A DNA stretch of 7,432 nt from Flavobacteriales bacterium UBA6165 (GTDB lineage Bacteria > Bacteroidota > Bacteroidia > Flavobacteriales_D > Crocinitomicaceae): the NCBI GenBank assembly GCA_002422285.1, contig DIUF01000040.1, positions 1 to 7,432 of the forward strand, in the 5' to 3' direction. A model generated the notes under the pieces. The model was not told where the DNA came from and ran no database searches. It saw nothing but the letters and a program-made list of their open reading frames with translations. How positions within the stretch are numbered: position 1 is the first letter of the stretch; each line of letters starts with the position of its first letter. Position numbers and translations under genes: made by a program. Shown here piece by piece: positions 1 to 6,128 of this stretch.

Positions 1-719
1 TGCGGGGCGACACCCTGGCCAACCCGGCTTTTTTGCACAACGATACACTCAAAACTTTCAACGTGATCCTGGCCAACCCGCCCTACAGCATCAAAGTCTG
101 GGACCAGAAAAGCTTTGCCAACGACCCCTACGGACGCAACCTCTGGGGCGTTCCGCCACAAGGCTGTGCCGACTATGCATTTCAGCAGCATATCCAAAAG
201 AGTTTAGATCCGAAGAACGGACGCTCCATTTCCCTTTGGCCACATGGCGTACTGTTTAGAGACAGCGAAGCCGATATGCGCAGGAAAATGATTGAGCAGG
301 ATTTGGTGGAATGTGTGATTGGACTCGGGCCCAACTTGTTTTACAATTCTCCGATGGAAGCCTGTTTGTTGATTACTAAAACGAATAAGGAAGCCCATAA
401 GAAAGGAAAAATTCTATTCATCAATGCGGTGAATGAAGTGAAGCAAGAAAAAACAATGGGCTTTCTGGAAGAAAAACACATTGATAAAATATTTGGTGCT
501 TACCATAGATTCGAAAGCCAGGAAAATTTGGCAGCACTCAAAACTATTGATGAAGTTATTGCCAACAAGGGCAATATGGCGATTAGCCTATATGTGCAGC
601 CTGAAAAGAATGGTGATAATCCAATTCTGCCTTTTGAAGTGGCCTTTGACAAATGGGAAGAATCTGGAAGCAACCTAAAGTCATCCATGAGTGAATTATT
701 TAAAATACTGGAAAACTAA
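1..719 (+). CDS. hsdM: HsdM, type I restriction-modification DNA methyltransferase subunit (3' part, 5' end outside window)
   Basis: This is the C-terminal 238 codons of the modification subunit, read from the first full codon at base 3 with no start in the window. Seen: the residues ILANPPYS contain the NPPY catalytic motif (bases 75-86) of N6-adenine methyltransferases. It is followed by the stretch typical of HsdM with GCADYAFQQHI and later SLWPHGVLFR. Known: HsdM binds S-adenosylmethionine and, with HsdS, methylates adenine in the target; the M2S complex is also the core on which HsdR assembles for restriction. The C-terminal part carries the helical tail that contacts HsdS. The stop TAA overlaps the ATG of hsdS by one base (TAATG), so the two are probably translationally coupled. 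A TTG at 33 could be read as a start, but the frame is open to the window edge and the catalytic motif needs the missing SAM-binding part, so this is a cut gene. Identification is firm. Confidence 0.95.
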   Translation, partial: RGDTLANPAFLHNDTLKTFNVILANPPYSIKVWDQKSFANDPYGRNLWGVPPQGCADYAFQQHIQKSLDPKNGRSISLWPHGVLFRDSEADMRRKMIEQDLVECVIGLGPNLFYNSPMEACLLITKTNKEAHKKGKILFINAVNEVKQEKTMGFLEEKHIDKIFGAYHRFESQENLAALKTIDEVIANKGNMAISLYVQPEKNGDNPILPFEVAFDKWEESGSNLKSSMSELFKILEN

Positions 720-1900
720 TGGAGACAGCAGCGAAAAAAATATTGAATATAGATATGACCAACTGGGTATCCGTAAAGTTTGGTGATGTGGTTTTTGAAC
801 CGAAGGAAAATGCCAAAGATATTTACAATGAAGGCATTGAGCATGTGGTTGGACTGGAGCATATTGATTCGGAAAACATTCACCTAACCCGTTCCGGAAA
901 ATTGGAAGAGACCACTACTTTTTCCAAGAAATTTAAAAAGGGCGATGTGCTATTTGGCAGAAGACGTGCCTATCTAAAAAAAGCCGCCTTAGCTGATTTT
1001 GATGGCATCTGTTCCGGAGACATTACTGTGTTTAGAGCGAAGAAAAACCTGATGCCTGAACTTTTGCCTTTTATCGTAAACAACGAAAAGTTCTTCGATT
1101 ATGCCATAAAGCATTCTGCGGGCGGACTTTCACCAAGGGTAAAGTTTAAAGACCTGGCCAACTACGAATTCCTCCTCCCACCCAAAGACCAACAAGCCCA
1201 ACTGGCCGAACTGCTCTGGGCTATGGATGAGGTGATTGAGAGGGAGTTTCGCCTTTATAAAACGATGGAGCGAAGCAAGTTTAGCGTGCTGGAGAACAAA
1301 ATCATTGATTTTGCATCGAAAAGAAAAATCAGAACTTTAGGAGAATTAGGTAAATGGACTTCTGGAGGTACGCCATCAAAGAGAAACTCTGAATATTGGT
1401 TGAATGGGACCATTCCTTGGATCACACCCAAAGATATGAAAGATGAATATTTGACCTCCTCGTTAGACTATGTAACTGATAAATCTGTAGCAGATAATAA
1501 GGCAAAGATTTTTGCGAAAGGTAAAACTGTATTGGTTTGGAGAAGCGGCATCTTACAGCATACATTACCAATTGCAAGAGTTGAAATAGACTTTTGCATA
1601 AATCAAGATTTAAAGGTGTTTGAATTATATAACAAGAATTTTCTTGAAGATTTTGTAAGAGTATTTTTAAAGGTTAATTCTGAAAATATTCGAAGAGAAT
1701 GTGTCAAGGAAGGCACAACAGTCCAAAGCATTGATACGAGTTCGTTTATGAAATTCGGAATTCCTGAAATTGAACTAATCAATCAAAAAGCAATCATCAA
1801 TGAAGAGATGGCATTTGAATATGCAATTATTTCGGCAACTAAGAAATTGGACATCTCTAAATCCTTACAAAAGAGTTTAATTAATCAGGTGTTTGGATAA
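719..1900 (+). CDS. hsdS: HsdS, type I restriction-modification specificity subunit, two target recognition domains
   Basis: This 393-aa protein reads the DNA target and scaffolds HsdM and HsdR. Seen: a first target recognition domain (TRD) at about residues 14-153, beginning NWVSVKFGDV and ending ANYEFLLPP. A central conserved helical region follows (PKDQQAQLAELLWAMDEVIE, about 155-200). The second TRD covers about 203-350 (TLGELGKWTSGGTPSKRN, then TIPWITPKDM), and a short distal helix (SLQKSLINQVF) ends the protein. Length and order are normal for a two-TRD subunit, so a bipartite target is expected; its sequence cannot be read from here. The ATG at 719 overlaps the hsdM stop; an alternative ATG at residue 13 (MTNW) would start exactly at the TRD. 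Odd: after about base 1320 the gene becomes much more AT-rich. By my count bases 1621-1680 are 12/60 GC, against 30/60 for 1201-1260. This suggests that the second TRD was acquired by recombination. Confidence 0.93.
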   Translation: METAAKKILNIDMTNWVSVKFGDVVFEPKENAKDIYNEGIEHVVGLEHIDSENIHLTRSGKLEETTTFSKKFKKGDVLFGRRRAYLKKAALADFDGICSGDITVFRAKKNLMPELLPFIVNNEKFFDYAIKHSAGGLSPRVKFKDLANYEFLLPPKDQQAQLAELLWAMDEVIEREFRLYKTMERSKFSVLENKIIDFASKRKIRTLGELGKWTSGGTPSKRNSEYWLNGTIPWITPKDMKDEYLTSSLDYVTDKSVADNKAKIFAKGKTVLVWRSGILQHTLPIARVEIDFCINQDLKVFELYNKNFLEDFVRVFLKVNSENIRRECVKEGTTVQSIDTSSFMKFGIPEIELINQKAIINEEMAFEYAIISATKKLDISKSLQKSLINQVFG

Positions 1901-1930
1901 CTGTAAATAACTAAAAGCTCCTCAACCTAT

Positions 1931-3487
1931 ATGAAAATAATAAATCGGGTCATCCTTCAAAACTTCAAACGATTTGAATCGTTTGATACACCACTAAATC
2001 AAACGTTAAACATCTTCATTGGTGATAACGAGTCTGGTAAGAGTAGCATCTTAGAAGCCATTGATATTGCACTCAGTGGCAGCAGAAGTAAGGTGGAAAC
2101 TATTGGGATTTCAAACCTGCTTAACAAAAATGCTGTTCGAGCCTTTTTTGATGCAGGGAAACACTACGCGCAGCTTCCGAAAATGATCATTGAGGTTTAT
2201 TTAAACGATACTGGCAATTCTGATTTGAACGGAGACAACAATTTATTGGGTATTAACTCTGACGGGCTCTCACTTATTTGTGAACCAAATATTCAATTCA
2301 GTAAGGATATAAAAACTGTATTGGAACAAGACGGAGAAAACTTTCCCTATGAATTTTACTCGATTTCATTCAAGACATTTGATGATAGGAGCTATTCTGG
2401 ATTCAATAAGTATTTCAATCACGTCCTTCTTGATAACTCTCAAATTAACAACGAATACGCTACAAAGAGTTATGTAAAAAAGCTCTTTCACGGAAATGCA
2501 GATGTGGCAAGTCGCAGTGTTTTTGAAAATCAATATCGAGGTTTAAAAAAGCATTTTCAACACGATATTCTAGGCGAATTAAATGACGGGCTGCCTTATC
2601 AATTCGCTATCAAGTCAAATTCCAAATCAAATCTAGAAACTGATATAACAATTACAGAAGAAGATATTGAGATTGAAAACAGAGGTAAAGGAAGACAATG
2701 CTTTATTAAAACAGATTTTGCCTTAGATAAAAGTAAAATAGCGTTAGACACGGTTTTGCTCGAAGAACCTGAGAACCACCTAAGTCATAATTACACGCTA
2801 CAATTAATTGATAGTATTAAAGCTACTGGCGACAAGCAAGTATTCATTGCCACCCATAGTAATATGATTGCTGCAAGATTGGGATTAAAGGAATGCATTA
2901 TGCTTAATAGTTCTGGAACTAACTCAATCCGATTGAATGATATCGATGAGACATCATCGCGATTTTTCATGAAGGCACCGGATAATAATGTTCTTCAGTT
3001 CGTGATGTCGCCCAAAGTGATCTTAGTAGAAGGTGATGCGGAGTTCATTTTGATGGAATCATTCTTTCAAAGAATAATTGGAGTCGAACCACACCAGTTA
3101 AACATTCACATCATTTCCGTGGGTGGAAAAACTTTCAAAAGATACCTGGATTTAGCGCGAAATTTGAACATCAGAATTGCAGTCATTACAGATAATGACG
3201 GGACCTACGACAAAAACATTGATCACAATTATCGGGAATATATTAGCCCGAATTGGCTGATTTCAGCAGACCAAAATGATGATCGATATACTTTTGAGGT
3301 AAGTCTTTATCACGACAATGAGGATATTTGTGATGAATTGTTCGGACCTGGACGAACCAAGTTAACCGTGCTAGAATACATGCTTCAAAATAAAGCTGAA
3401 TGCGCTTTCAGGCTACTTGAAGAGAAAGCTGAAGAATTGGTCATTCCTGAATATATTCAAAAAGCTATAGCATGGATAAGCGCCTAA
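1931..3487 (+). CDS. OLD-family ATP-dependent endonuclease (ABC ATPase plus TOPRIM), GajA-like
   Basis: This 518-aa protein joins an ABC/SMC-type ATPase to a TOPRIM nuclease domain, as in OLD-family nucleases and GajA of Gabija. Seen: Walker A GDNESGKSS at residues 31-39; a signature-like RGKGRQ at 251-256; Walker B VLLEEPEN at 275-282; the H-loop IATHS at 306-310. The TOPRIM domain begins about residue 361, with VEGDAE at 366-371, a GG at 398-399 and the metal-binding TDNDG (D421, D423). TFEVSL at 454-459 matches the short motif that follows in OLD nucleases. No key residue is missing, so the protein should be active. Known: GajA nicks or cuts DNA, is held back by nucleotides, and works with a UvrD-like partner. 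That partner overlaps it here by 16 bases. It starts 31 bases after hsdS, without a clear Shine-Dalgarno. It is somewhat shorter than the GajA proteins I know of (about 580 aa). The family call is firm; membership of Gabija proper is inferred from the pairing. Confidence 0.9.
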   Translation: MKIINRVILQNFKRFESFDTPLNQTLNIFIGDNESGKSSILEAIDIALSGSRSKVETIGISNLLNKNAVRAFFDAGKHYAQLPKMIIEVYLNDTGNSDLNGDNNLLGINSDGLSLICEPNIQFSKDIKTVLEQDGENFPYEFYSISFKTFDDRSYSGFNKYFNHVLLDNSQINNEYATKSYVKKLFHGNADVASRSVFENQYRGLKKHFQHDILGELNDGLPYQFAIKSNSKSNLETDITITEEDIEIENRGKGRQCFIKTDFALDKSKIALDTVLLEEPENHLSHNYTLQLIDSIKATGDKQVFIATHSNMIAARLGLKECIMLNSSGTNSIRLNDIDETSSRFFMKAPDNNVLQFVMSPKVILVEGDAEFILMESFFQRIIGVEPHQLNIHIISVGGKTFKRYLDLARNLNIRIAVITDNDGTYDKNIDHNYREYISPNWLISADQNDDRYTFEVSLYHDNEDICDELFGPGRTKLTVLEYMLQNKAECAFRLLEEKAEELVIPEYIQKAIAWISA

Positions 3488-4503
3488 TTCTTGCTGTTGC
3501 CGGCTCGGGTAAAACTACGCACATTCTTAATCAGCTTGATGAAGATAAAAGGCACTTAATTGTGACATATACCCGCGAGAATATTCGCAATCTAAAAAGT
3601 GGCATTGAAAAAAAATTCAATTGCTTCCCTGAGAACATAAAACTATACTCTTTTTTCGAATTTCTATATTCATTTTGCTACAAGCCGTTCTTGGGAAAGA
3701 TTGATAAACCAAATGGGTTGTATTGGGATTTCCCACCTAAATTTACGAGAAATATGCCTGAGCATGTGCCTCTTCACTTTTTTACCAAAGACCGAAGAAT
3801 CTACCATAATCGTCTTTCCAAGTATCTTATCCGAAAGGAATTGCTAGACAGAATCAATACACGAATTGAAAAATACTTCGATCATTTTCACATCGATGAG
3901 GTCCAAGATTTTGGTGGATATGATTTTGATCTATTAATGCACTTTTCAATGCTGAATCTTCGGGTTAATTGGGTTGGTGACTTTTTCCAACATACATACG
4001 ATACGAGCAGAGATGCTAACAAAAACAAGTCTTTACATTCTAGCTTAGATCGATACCTCAATCGTTTTTCTTCTGTTGGCATAATCATAGATCAAGATTC
4101 CTTATTAAAGAGCAGACGATGTCCTAAAGCAGTTACAGATTTTATTACGGAGCACTTAGGGATAGTTATTGAAACTCATAAATATGAGCCTGCTAACGTC
4201 CAATTTATTGATGACCCAGCGCGAGTAGAAGAAATTGCTCTTGATAACACAATCATTAAATTGTTTTACCAAAACCACAACAAATACCATTGCTATTCAG
4301 GTAATTGGGGTAAAGTAAAAGGTGCCGACCACTTTCAAGATGTATGTGTTGTCTTGAACGGTACTTCTCTTAATCTATTTAAGAAGGGAAAACTTCAAGA
4401 ATCAGCTTCGTTAACAAAAAACAAATTATATGTTGCTTGCTCTAGGGCAAATGGGAATTTGTATTTGATACCCGAAAACCTAATGGAAAAATATAAAATC
4501 TAA
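3472..4503 (+). CDS. compact UvrD/Rep-type SF1 helicase, GajB-like
   Basis: This is a 343-aa superfamily 1A helicase-like protein. Seen: Walker A AGSGKTT at residues 10-16; motif Ia YTREN at 33-37; motif II IDEVQD at 141-146 with the usual DExQD; motif III VGDFFQHTY at 168-176; motif IV LKSRRCP at 212-218; motif V KVKGADHFQDVCVVL at 281-295; motif VI LYVACSRA at 319-326 with the arginine finger R325. The whole set is present. Only about 65 residues separate motifs IV and V, where UvrD, Rep and PcrA carry the 2B subdomain. It therefore seems to lack 2B and is shorter than GajB of the described Gabija system (about 490 aa). The ATG lies inside the end of the OLD nuclease gene (16-base overlap), implying coupled translation and a joint function. 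Inference: it acts as an ATPase or DNA-end sensor that activates the nuclease rather than as a processive helicase. A stand-alone repair role is less likely given the overlap. Confidence 0.85.
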   Translation: MDKRLILAVAGSGKTTHILNQLDEDKRHLIVTYTRENIRNLKSGIEKKFNCFPENIKLYSFFEFLYSFCYKPFLGKIDKPNGLYWDFPPKFTRNMPEHVPLHFFTKDRRIYHNRLSKYLIRKELLDRINTRIEKYFDHFHIDEVQDFGGYDFDLLMHFSMLNLRVNWVGDFFQHTYDTSRDANKNKSLHSSLDRYLNRFSSVGIIIDQDSLLKSRRCPKAVTDFITEHLGIVIETHKYEPANVQFIDDPARVEEIALDNTIIKLFYQNHNKYHCYSGNWGKVKGADHFQDVCVVLNGTSLNLFKKGKLQESASLTKNKLYVACSRANGNLYLIPENLMEKYKI

Positions 4504-4508
4504 TAACC

Positions 4509-4568
4509 ATGTCCTTCAACGAACTCAATAGCGTAGAGCATTACATCATCCACCAGCTGAGTGGGGTG
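4509..4568 (+). pseudogene. hsdR 5' remnant, first 20 codons only
   Basis: The first 20 codons read MSFNELNSVEHYIIHQLSGV, the same N-terminus as the intact HsdR at 6129, which begins MAFNELNSVEHYIIHQLAGV. By my count 53 of 60 bases agree, with an unbroken identical run of 38 bases (4518-4555 against 6138-6175). Beyond base 4568 the similarity ends abruptly and the frame continues through the regulator leader to a TGA at 4689-4691, giving a chimeric 60-codon ORF. It begins 5 bases after the helicase stop, a normal operon spacing, so an ancestral layout with hsdR directly behind the helicase gene is likely. The S/A difference at residue 2 and the different codons show that this copy is not a fresh duplicate of the downstream one. 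Whether the 60-aa product is made is unknown. Confidence 0.85.
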
Positions 4569-4573
4569 TATAA

Positions 4574-4589
4574 ATTGCAATTAGCGAAT
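4574..4589. promoter_or_regulatory. operator-like inverted repeat 1
   Basis: The sequence ATTGC-AATTA-GCGAA(T) is an imperfect inverted repeat. It sits just after the point where hsdR similarity stops, 104 bases before the regulator ATG. It is the weakest of a set of sites that share AT(T/C)GC, five bases, GC(G/A)A(T/A). The proposed role is binding of the adjacent winged-helix protein. This is inference from repetition and position only. Confidence 0.4.
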
Positions 4590-4602
4590 AGAGCATATCT
4601 CA

Positions 4603-4619
4603 TATCGCAATTCGCGATA
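4603..4619. promoter_or_regulatory. operator-like inverted repeat 2
   Basis: TATCGC-AATTC-GCGATA is a perfect 6-base inverted repeat around five bases. It has the same half-site and the same five-base spacing as the sites at 4574 and 4660. It lies immediately upstream of the AT-rich stretch where a promoter for the regulator gene is expected, a good place for an autoregulatory operator. Confidence 0.5.
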
Positions 4620-4621
4620 AA

Positions 4622-4657
4622 TTTTTGTAAAAACTTTTTCAATACCGGATTATTGTG
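4622..4657 (+). promoter_or_regulatory. weak candidate promoter of the regulator/nucleotidyltransferase pair
   Basis: In Bacteroidota the usual housekeeping promoter is TTTG near -33 and TAnnTTTG near -7. Here TTTTTG (4622-4627) is followed, with a suitable gap, by TATTGTG (4651-4657), a poor match to the -7 element. The position between two operator-like repeats is the main support. The sequence match alone would not justify the call. Confidence 0.25.
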
Positions 4658-4659
4658 TA

Positions 4660-4685
4660 ATATTGCAAATCGCGATACGCAATAT
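4660..4685. promoter_or_regulatory. operator-like palindrome 3, double site over the regulator start
   Basis: This is a 26-base imperfect palindrome with outer arms ATATTGC and GCAATAT and the centre ATCGCGAT. It can be read as two interlocked sites of the same type as the upstream ones: ATTGC-N5-GCGAT (4662-4676) and ATCGC-N5-GCAAT (4669-4683). It ends 7 bases before the ATG of the winged-helix gene, so binding there would block transcription or initiation. Repression by its own product is inferred. Confidence 0.55.
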
Positions 4686-4692
4686 AAATGAT

Positions 4693-5217
4693 ATGAAGTC
4701 ACAAAACCAACAACTTAAACCGCAGGATGTCCTGCTCTTACTTAAAATAGTAAGCGATAACAATCCTTCATGGAACCAAAAACCGTTAGCGGAAGCCTTG
4801 GGTTTGAGCCAGTCGGAAGTGAGTGAAGCGGTAGCCCGGTGTAAATATTCCGGCTTATTGGCACCCAATGGCAAAACAGTGATGAAGATGTCCTTAATGG
4901 AGTTTTTACAGTACGGCTTGCGTTATGTGTTTCCTCAAAAACCAGGTGCTGTGGTGCGCGGAGTACCTACTTCACATTCGGCTAAACCACTGAGTGATGA
5001 AATTCAAAGTTCAGAAGCCTATGTGTGGCCATATGGCAAAGGAACAGTGCGTGGGCATAGCATTATACCTTTGTACCCTTCGGTACCCGAAGCTGCTTTG
5101 AAAGATGAAAAATTACATGCACTATTGGCTTTAGCAGATGCCTTGCGGGTAGGCAGAGCGAGAGAAAGGGAGTTGGCAGTGAAGGAACTAAAAAAACGAC
5201 TGGAACTTGGAGAATAG
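4693..5217 (+). CDS. winged-helix DNA-binding regulator, putative antitoxin of a nucleotidyltransferase pair
   Basis: This 174-aa protein has an N-terminal winged helix-turn-helix at about residues 10-70. The helix-turn-helix itself is around 30-56 (LAEALGLSQSEVSEAVARC) with a following wing near 57-66. The middle (67-110) is basic and loop-rich. The C-terminal part has YVWPYGKGTVRGHSIIPLYP (110-129), then VPEAAL and a charged helix LADALRVGRARERELAVKEL. From memory, proteins with this WP...RG...PLYP and ALRVGRARER pattern recur next to nucleotidyltransferase genes, as here; I cannot give a family accession. The start is set at ATG 4693. A TTG at 4663 in the same frame lies inside a palindrome and would add ten unlikely residues. 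Three operator-like repeats precede the gene, so autorepression is likely. Its end overlaps the next gene by 11 bases. The regulator call is good; the antitoxin role is inferred from context. Confidence 0.75.
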   Translation: MKSQNQQLKPQDVLLLLKIVSDNNPSWNQKPLAEALGLSQSEVSEAVARCKYSGLLAPNGKTVMKMSLMEFLQYGLRYVFPQKPGAVVRGVPTSHSAKPLSDEIQSSEAYVWPYGKGTVRGHSIIPLYPSVPEAALKDEKLHALLALADALRVGRARERELAVKELKKRLELGE

Positions 5218-5905
5218 AACCATCAATATTGCCGTAGTAGCCGAAGTGGCCGAAGCCCTGCTGGATATCAAGGAGCAAATGGTATTTGTAGGTGGTGCAG
5301 TGGTGAGTTTATACACCGATGACCCGGCAGCCGATGAAATTCGCCCTACGCAGGATATCGATATGACTTTACATATTGTCAACATCGGTCATTGGGTAAA
5401 AGTGCAAGAGCAATTAGCAGCCGTAGGTTTTCATCCCGATCCTTTTGGCCATGCCATTTGTAGTTACAAATACAAAGACATTCCGGTAGATATCATGGCC
5501 ACCGAAGATGGTCCACTAGGCCCGGCCAACCGTTGGTATAAAATAGGCTTCAAAAATTTATGGACGGCAAAAGCCAAAGATCAGGAAATAAAAATTCTTT
5601 CGGCACCGTGTTACTTGGCCACCAAATTTGAAGCGTTTAACGATAGAGGATCTGATTTCCGCACCAGCCACGATATCGAAGACATCATCTATGTATTAGA
5701 TAATCGGATTGGAATAGTAGAGGAAATACAAAAAGATGATTACCGTATCGCTACCTTTATCAAGGATCAATTTCAAAAAATCATTAGTAAGGGCATGATG
5801 CAAGAAGTTTTGATAGCACACATTCATCCATTGATGCTTGAAGAACGGTTGCCGATTGTTGAAGAAAAAATCAACCAAATACTCCATCAGTCTTATGGCC
5901 TTTAA
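5207..5905 (+). CDS. minimal nucleotidyltransferase, AbiEii-like putative toxin
   Basis: This 232-aa protein has the polymerase-beta-type nucleotidyltransferase fold motifs. Seen: FVGGAVVSLY at residues 27-36 (the hGG helix motif); the metal-binding pair QDIDM with D50 and D52; a third aspartate D95 in IPVDIM. It then has TKFEAFNDRG (139-148) and SHDIEDI (154-160), which resemble the K..A...R....D..D motif of AbiEii/MenT-type toxins. Known: such enzymes add nucleotides to tRNA or other acceptors and arrest growth or abort infection. The substrate here is unknown. The TTG start at 5207 is the only one upstream of the GG motif that keeps a normal N-terminus, since an in-frame stop lies at 5189; GTG 5246 is the alternative. 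It overlaps the regulator by 11 bases, as expected for a coupled pair. Odd: its stop TAA (5903-5905) lies inside a copy of the hsdR start (ATGGCCTTTAAC), so its last residues are set by the junction with that copy. Confidence 0.78.
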   Translation: MENRTINIAVVAEVAEALLDIKEQMVFVGGAVVSLYTDDPAADEIRPTQDIDMTLHIVNIGHWVKVQEQLAAVGFHPDPFGHAICSYKYKDIPVDIMATEDGPLGPANRWYKIGFKNLWTAKAKDQEIKILSAPCYLATKFEAFNDRGSDFRTSHDIEDIIYVLDNRIGIVEEIQKDDYRIATFIKDQFQKIISKGMMQEVLIAHIHPLMLEERLPIVEEKINQILHQSYGL

Positions 5906-6008
5906 CGAACTCAATAGCGTTGCACCACAGATAACGCAGATACACACAGAGAAAAATCTGAGAAAATCTGTGGCCCTCTGTGGTGAAATAAATAACCCAA
6001 TCTTTTAG
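5895..6008 (+). pseudogene. hsdR start copy 2, 37-codon mini-ORF
   Basis: The ORF begins MAFNELNSV, identical in DNA to the intact hsdR for its first 26 bases, then is diverted into the hairpin segment and stops at TAG 6006-6008. Its ATG overlaps the end of the nucleotidyltransferase gene (stop 5903-5905), and its stop is three bases before the next copy. It is probably a by-product of the insertion. A role as a coupling leader for hsdR cannot be excluded. Confidence 0.6.
5923..5985. repeat. nested hairpin element, copy 1
   Basis: The outer arms CACCACAGA (5923-5931) and TCTGTGGTG (5977-5985) are perfect complements. Inside, CGCAGAT (5935-5941) pairs with ATCTGTG (5966-5972) with one imperfect position. 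At the centre CAGA and TCTG can close around GAAAAA. This resembles the short CACAGAT/ATCTGTG-rich intergenic palindromes that I recall from many environmental genomes (REP-like), but no family name can be assigned here. There is no T-run directly after the hairpin, so it is not a typical intrinsic terminator. Confidence 0.7.
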
Positions 6009-6011
6009 CCT

Positions 6012-6125
6012 ATGGCCTTTAACGAACTCAATAGTGTTGCACCACAGATAACACAGATACACACAGAGAAAAATCTGAGAAAATCTGTGGCCCTCTGTGG
6101 TGAAATAAATAACCCAATATTTTAG
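6012..6125 (+). pseudogene. hsdR start copy 3, 37-codon mini-ORF
   Basis: This is the second copy of the mini-ORF, with the same MAFNELNSV start and a TAG stop at 6123-6125, three bases before the ATG of the intact hsdR. A ribosome ending here is well placed to restart on hsdR. Three of the four differences from copy 2 lie within the ORF; all three are third-codon-position changes and leave the 37-residue product unchanged. Confidence 0.6.
6040..6102. repeat. nested hairpin element, copy 2
   Basis: Same layout as the first copy, 117 bases further on, but with a perfect inner stem: CACAGAT pairs with ATCTGTG. Outer arms are CACCACAGA (6040-6048) and TCTGTGGTG (6094-6102). The base change that restores inner pairing relative to copy 1 (G5936 to A6053) fits either decay of copy 1 or selection for pairing. 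Two copies do not distinguish these. Confidence 0.7.
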
Positions 6126-6128
6126 CGT

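Larger units (their letters stand above)
5895..6128 (+). repeat. two 117-bp direct tandem repeats, each beginning with the hsdR start
   Basis: Unit 1 is 5895-6011 and unit 2 is 6012-6128. They differ at four positions (5918/6035, 5936/6053, 6002/6119, 6010/6127). Each unit begins with 26 bases equal or nearly equal to the first 26 of hsdR at 6129 (unit 2 has one change) and continues with 91 bases holding a nested hairpin. Each unit encodes a 37-codon ORF (5895-6008 and 6012-6125) starting MAFNELNSV and ending in TAG three bases before the next ATG. The unit length is a multiple of three, so both mini-ORFs and hsdR share a frame. No protein family is apparent in the 28 residues after MAFNELNSV. 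Likely origin: insertion of a hairpin element in hsdR with duplication of its start, then tandem duplication. Confidence 0.92.

Noticed and set aside
33..35. TTG as the start of hsdM
   Set aside because: The frame is open upstream to the window edge and the methyltransferase needs its missing N-terminal part, so it is an internal leucine codon.
1931..3487. PARIS or Septu assignment for the ATPase gene
   Set aside because: PARIS has separate ATPase and TOPRIM proteins, and Septu pairs an ATPase with an HNH nuclease. Here ATPase and TOPRIM are fused and the partner is a UvrD-like helicase.
4663..4692. TTG start adding ten residues to the winged-helix protein
   Set aside because: It lies inside the 26-base palindrome and gives a tail unlike a natural N-terminus. 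ATG 4693 is preferred.
5923..5985. Intrinsic terminator between the nucleotidyltransferase gene and hsdR
   Set aside because: The hairpin is long and nested, with no run of T after it, and it lies within a translated mini-ORF.
5895..6128. Possible CRISPR array
   Set aside because: There are only two 117-bp units plus a partial third, with no unique spacers of regular size; the units carry hsdR sequence.
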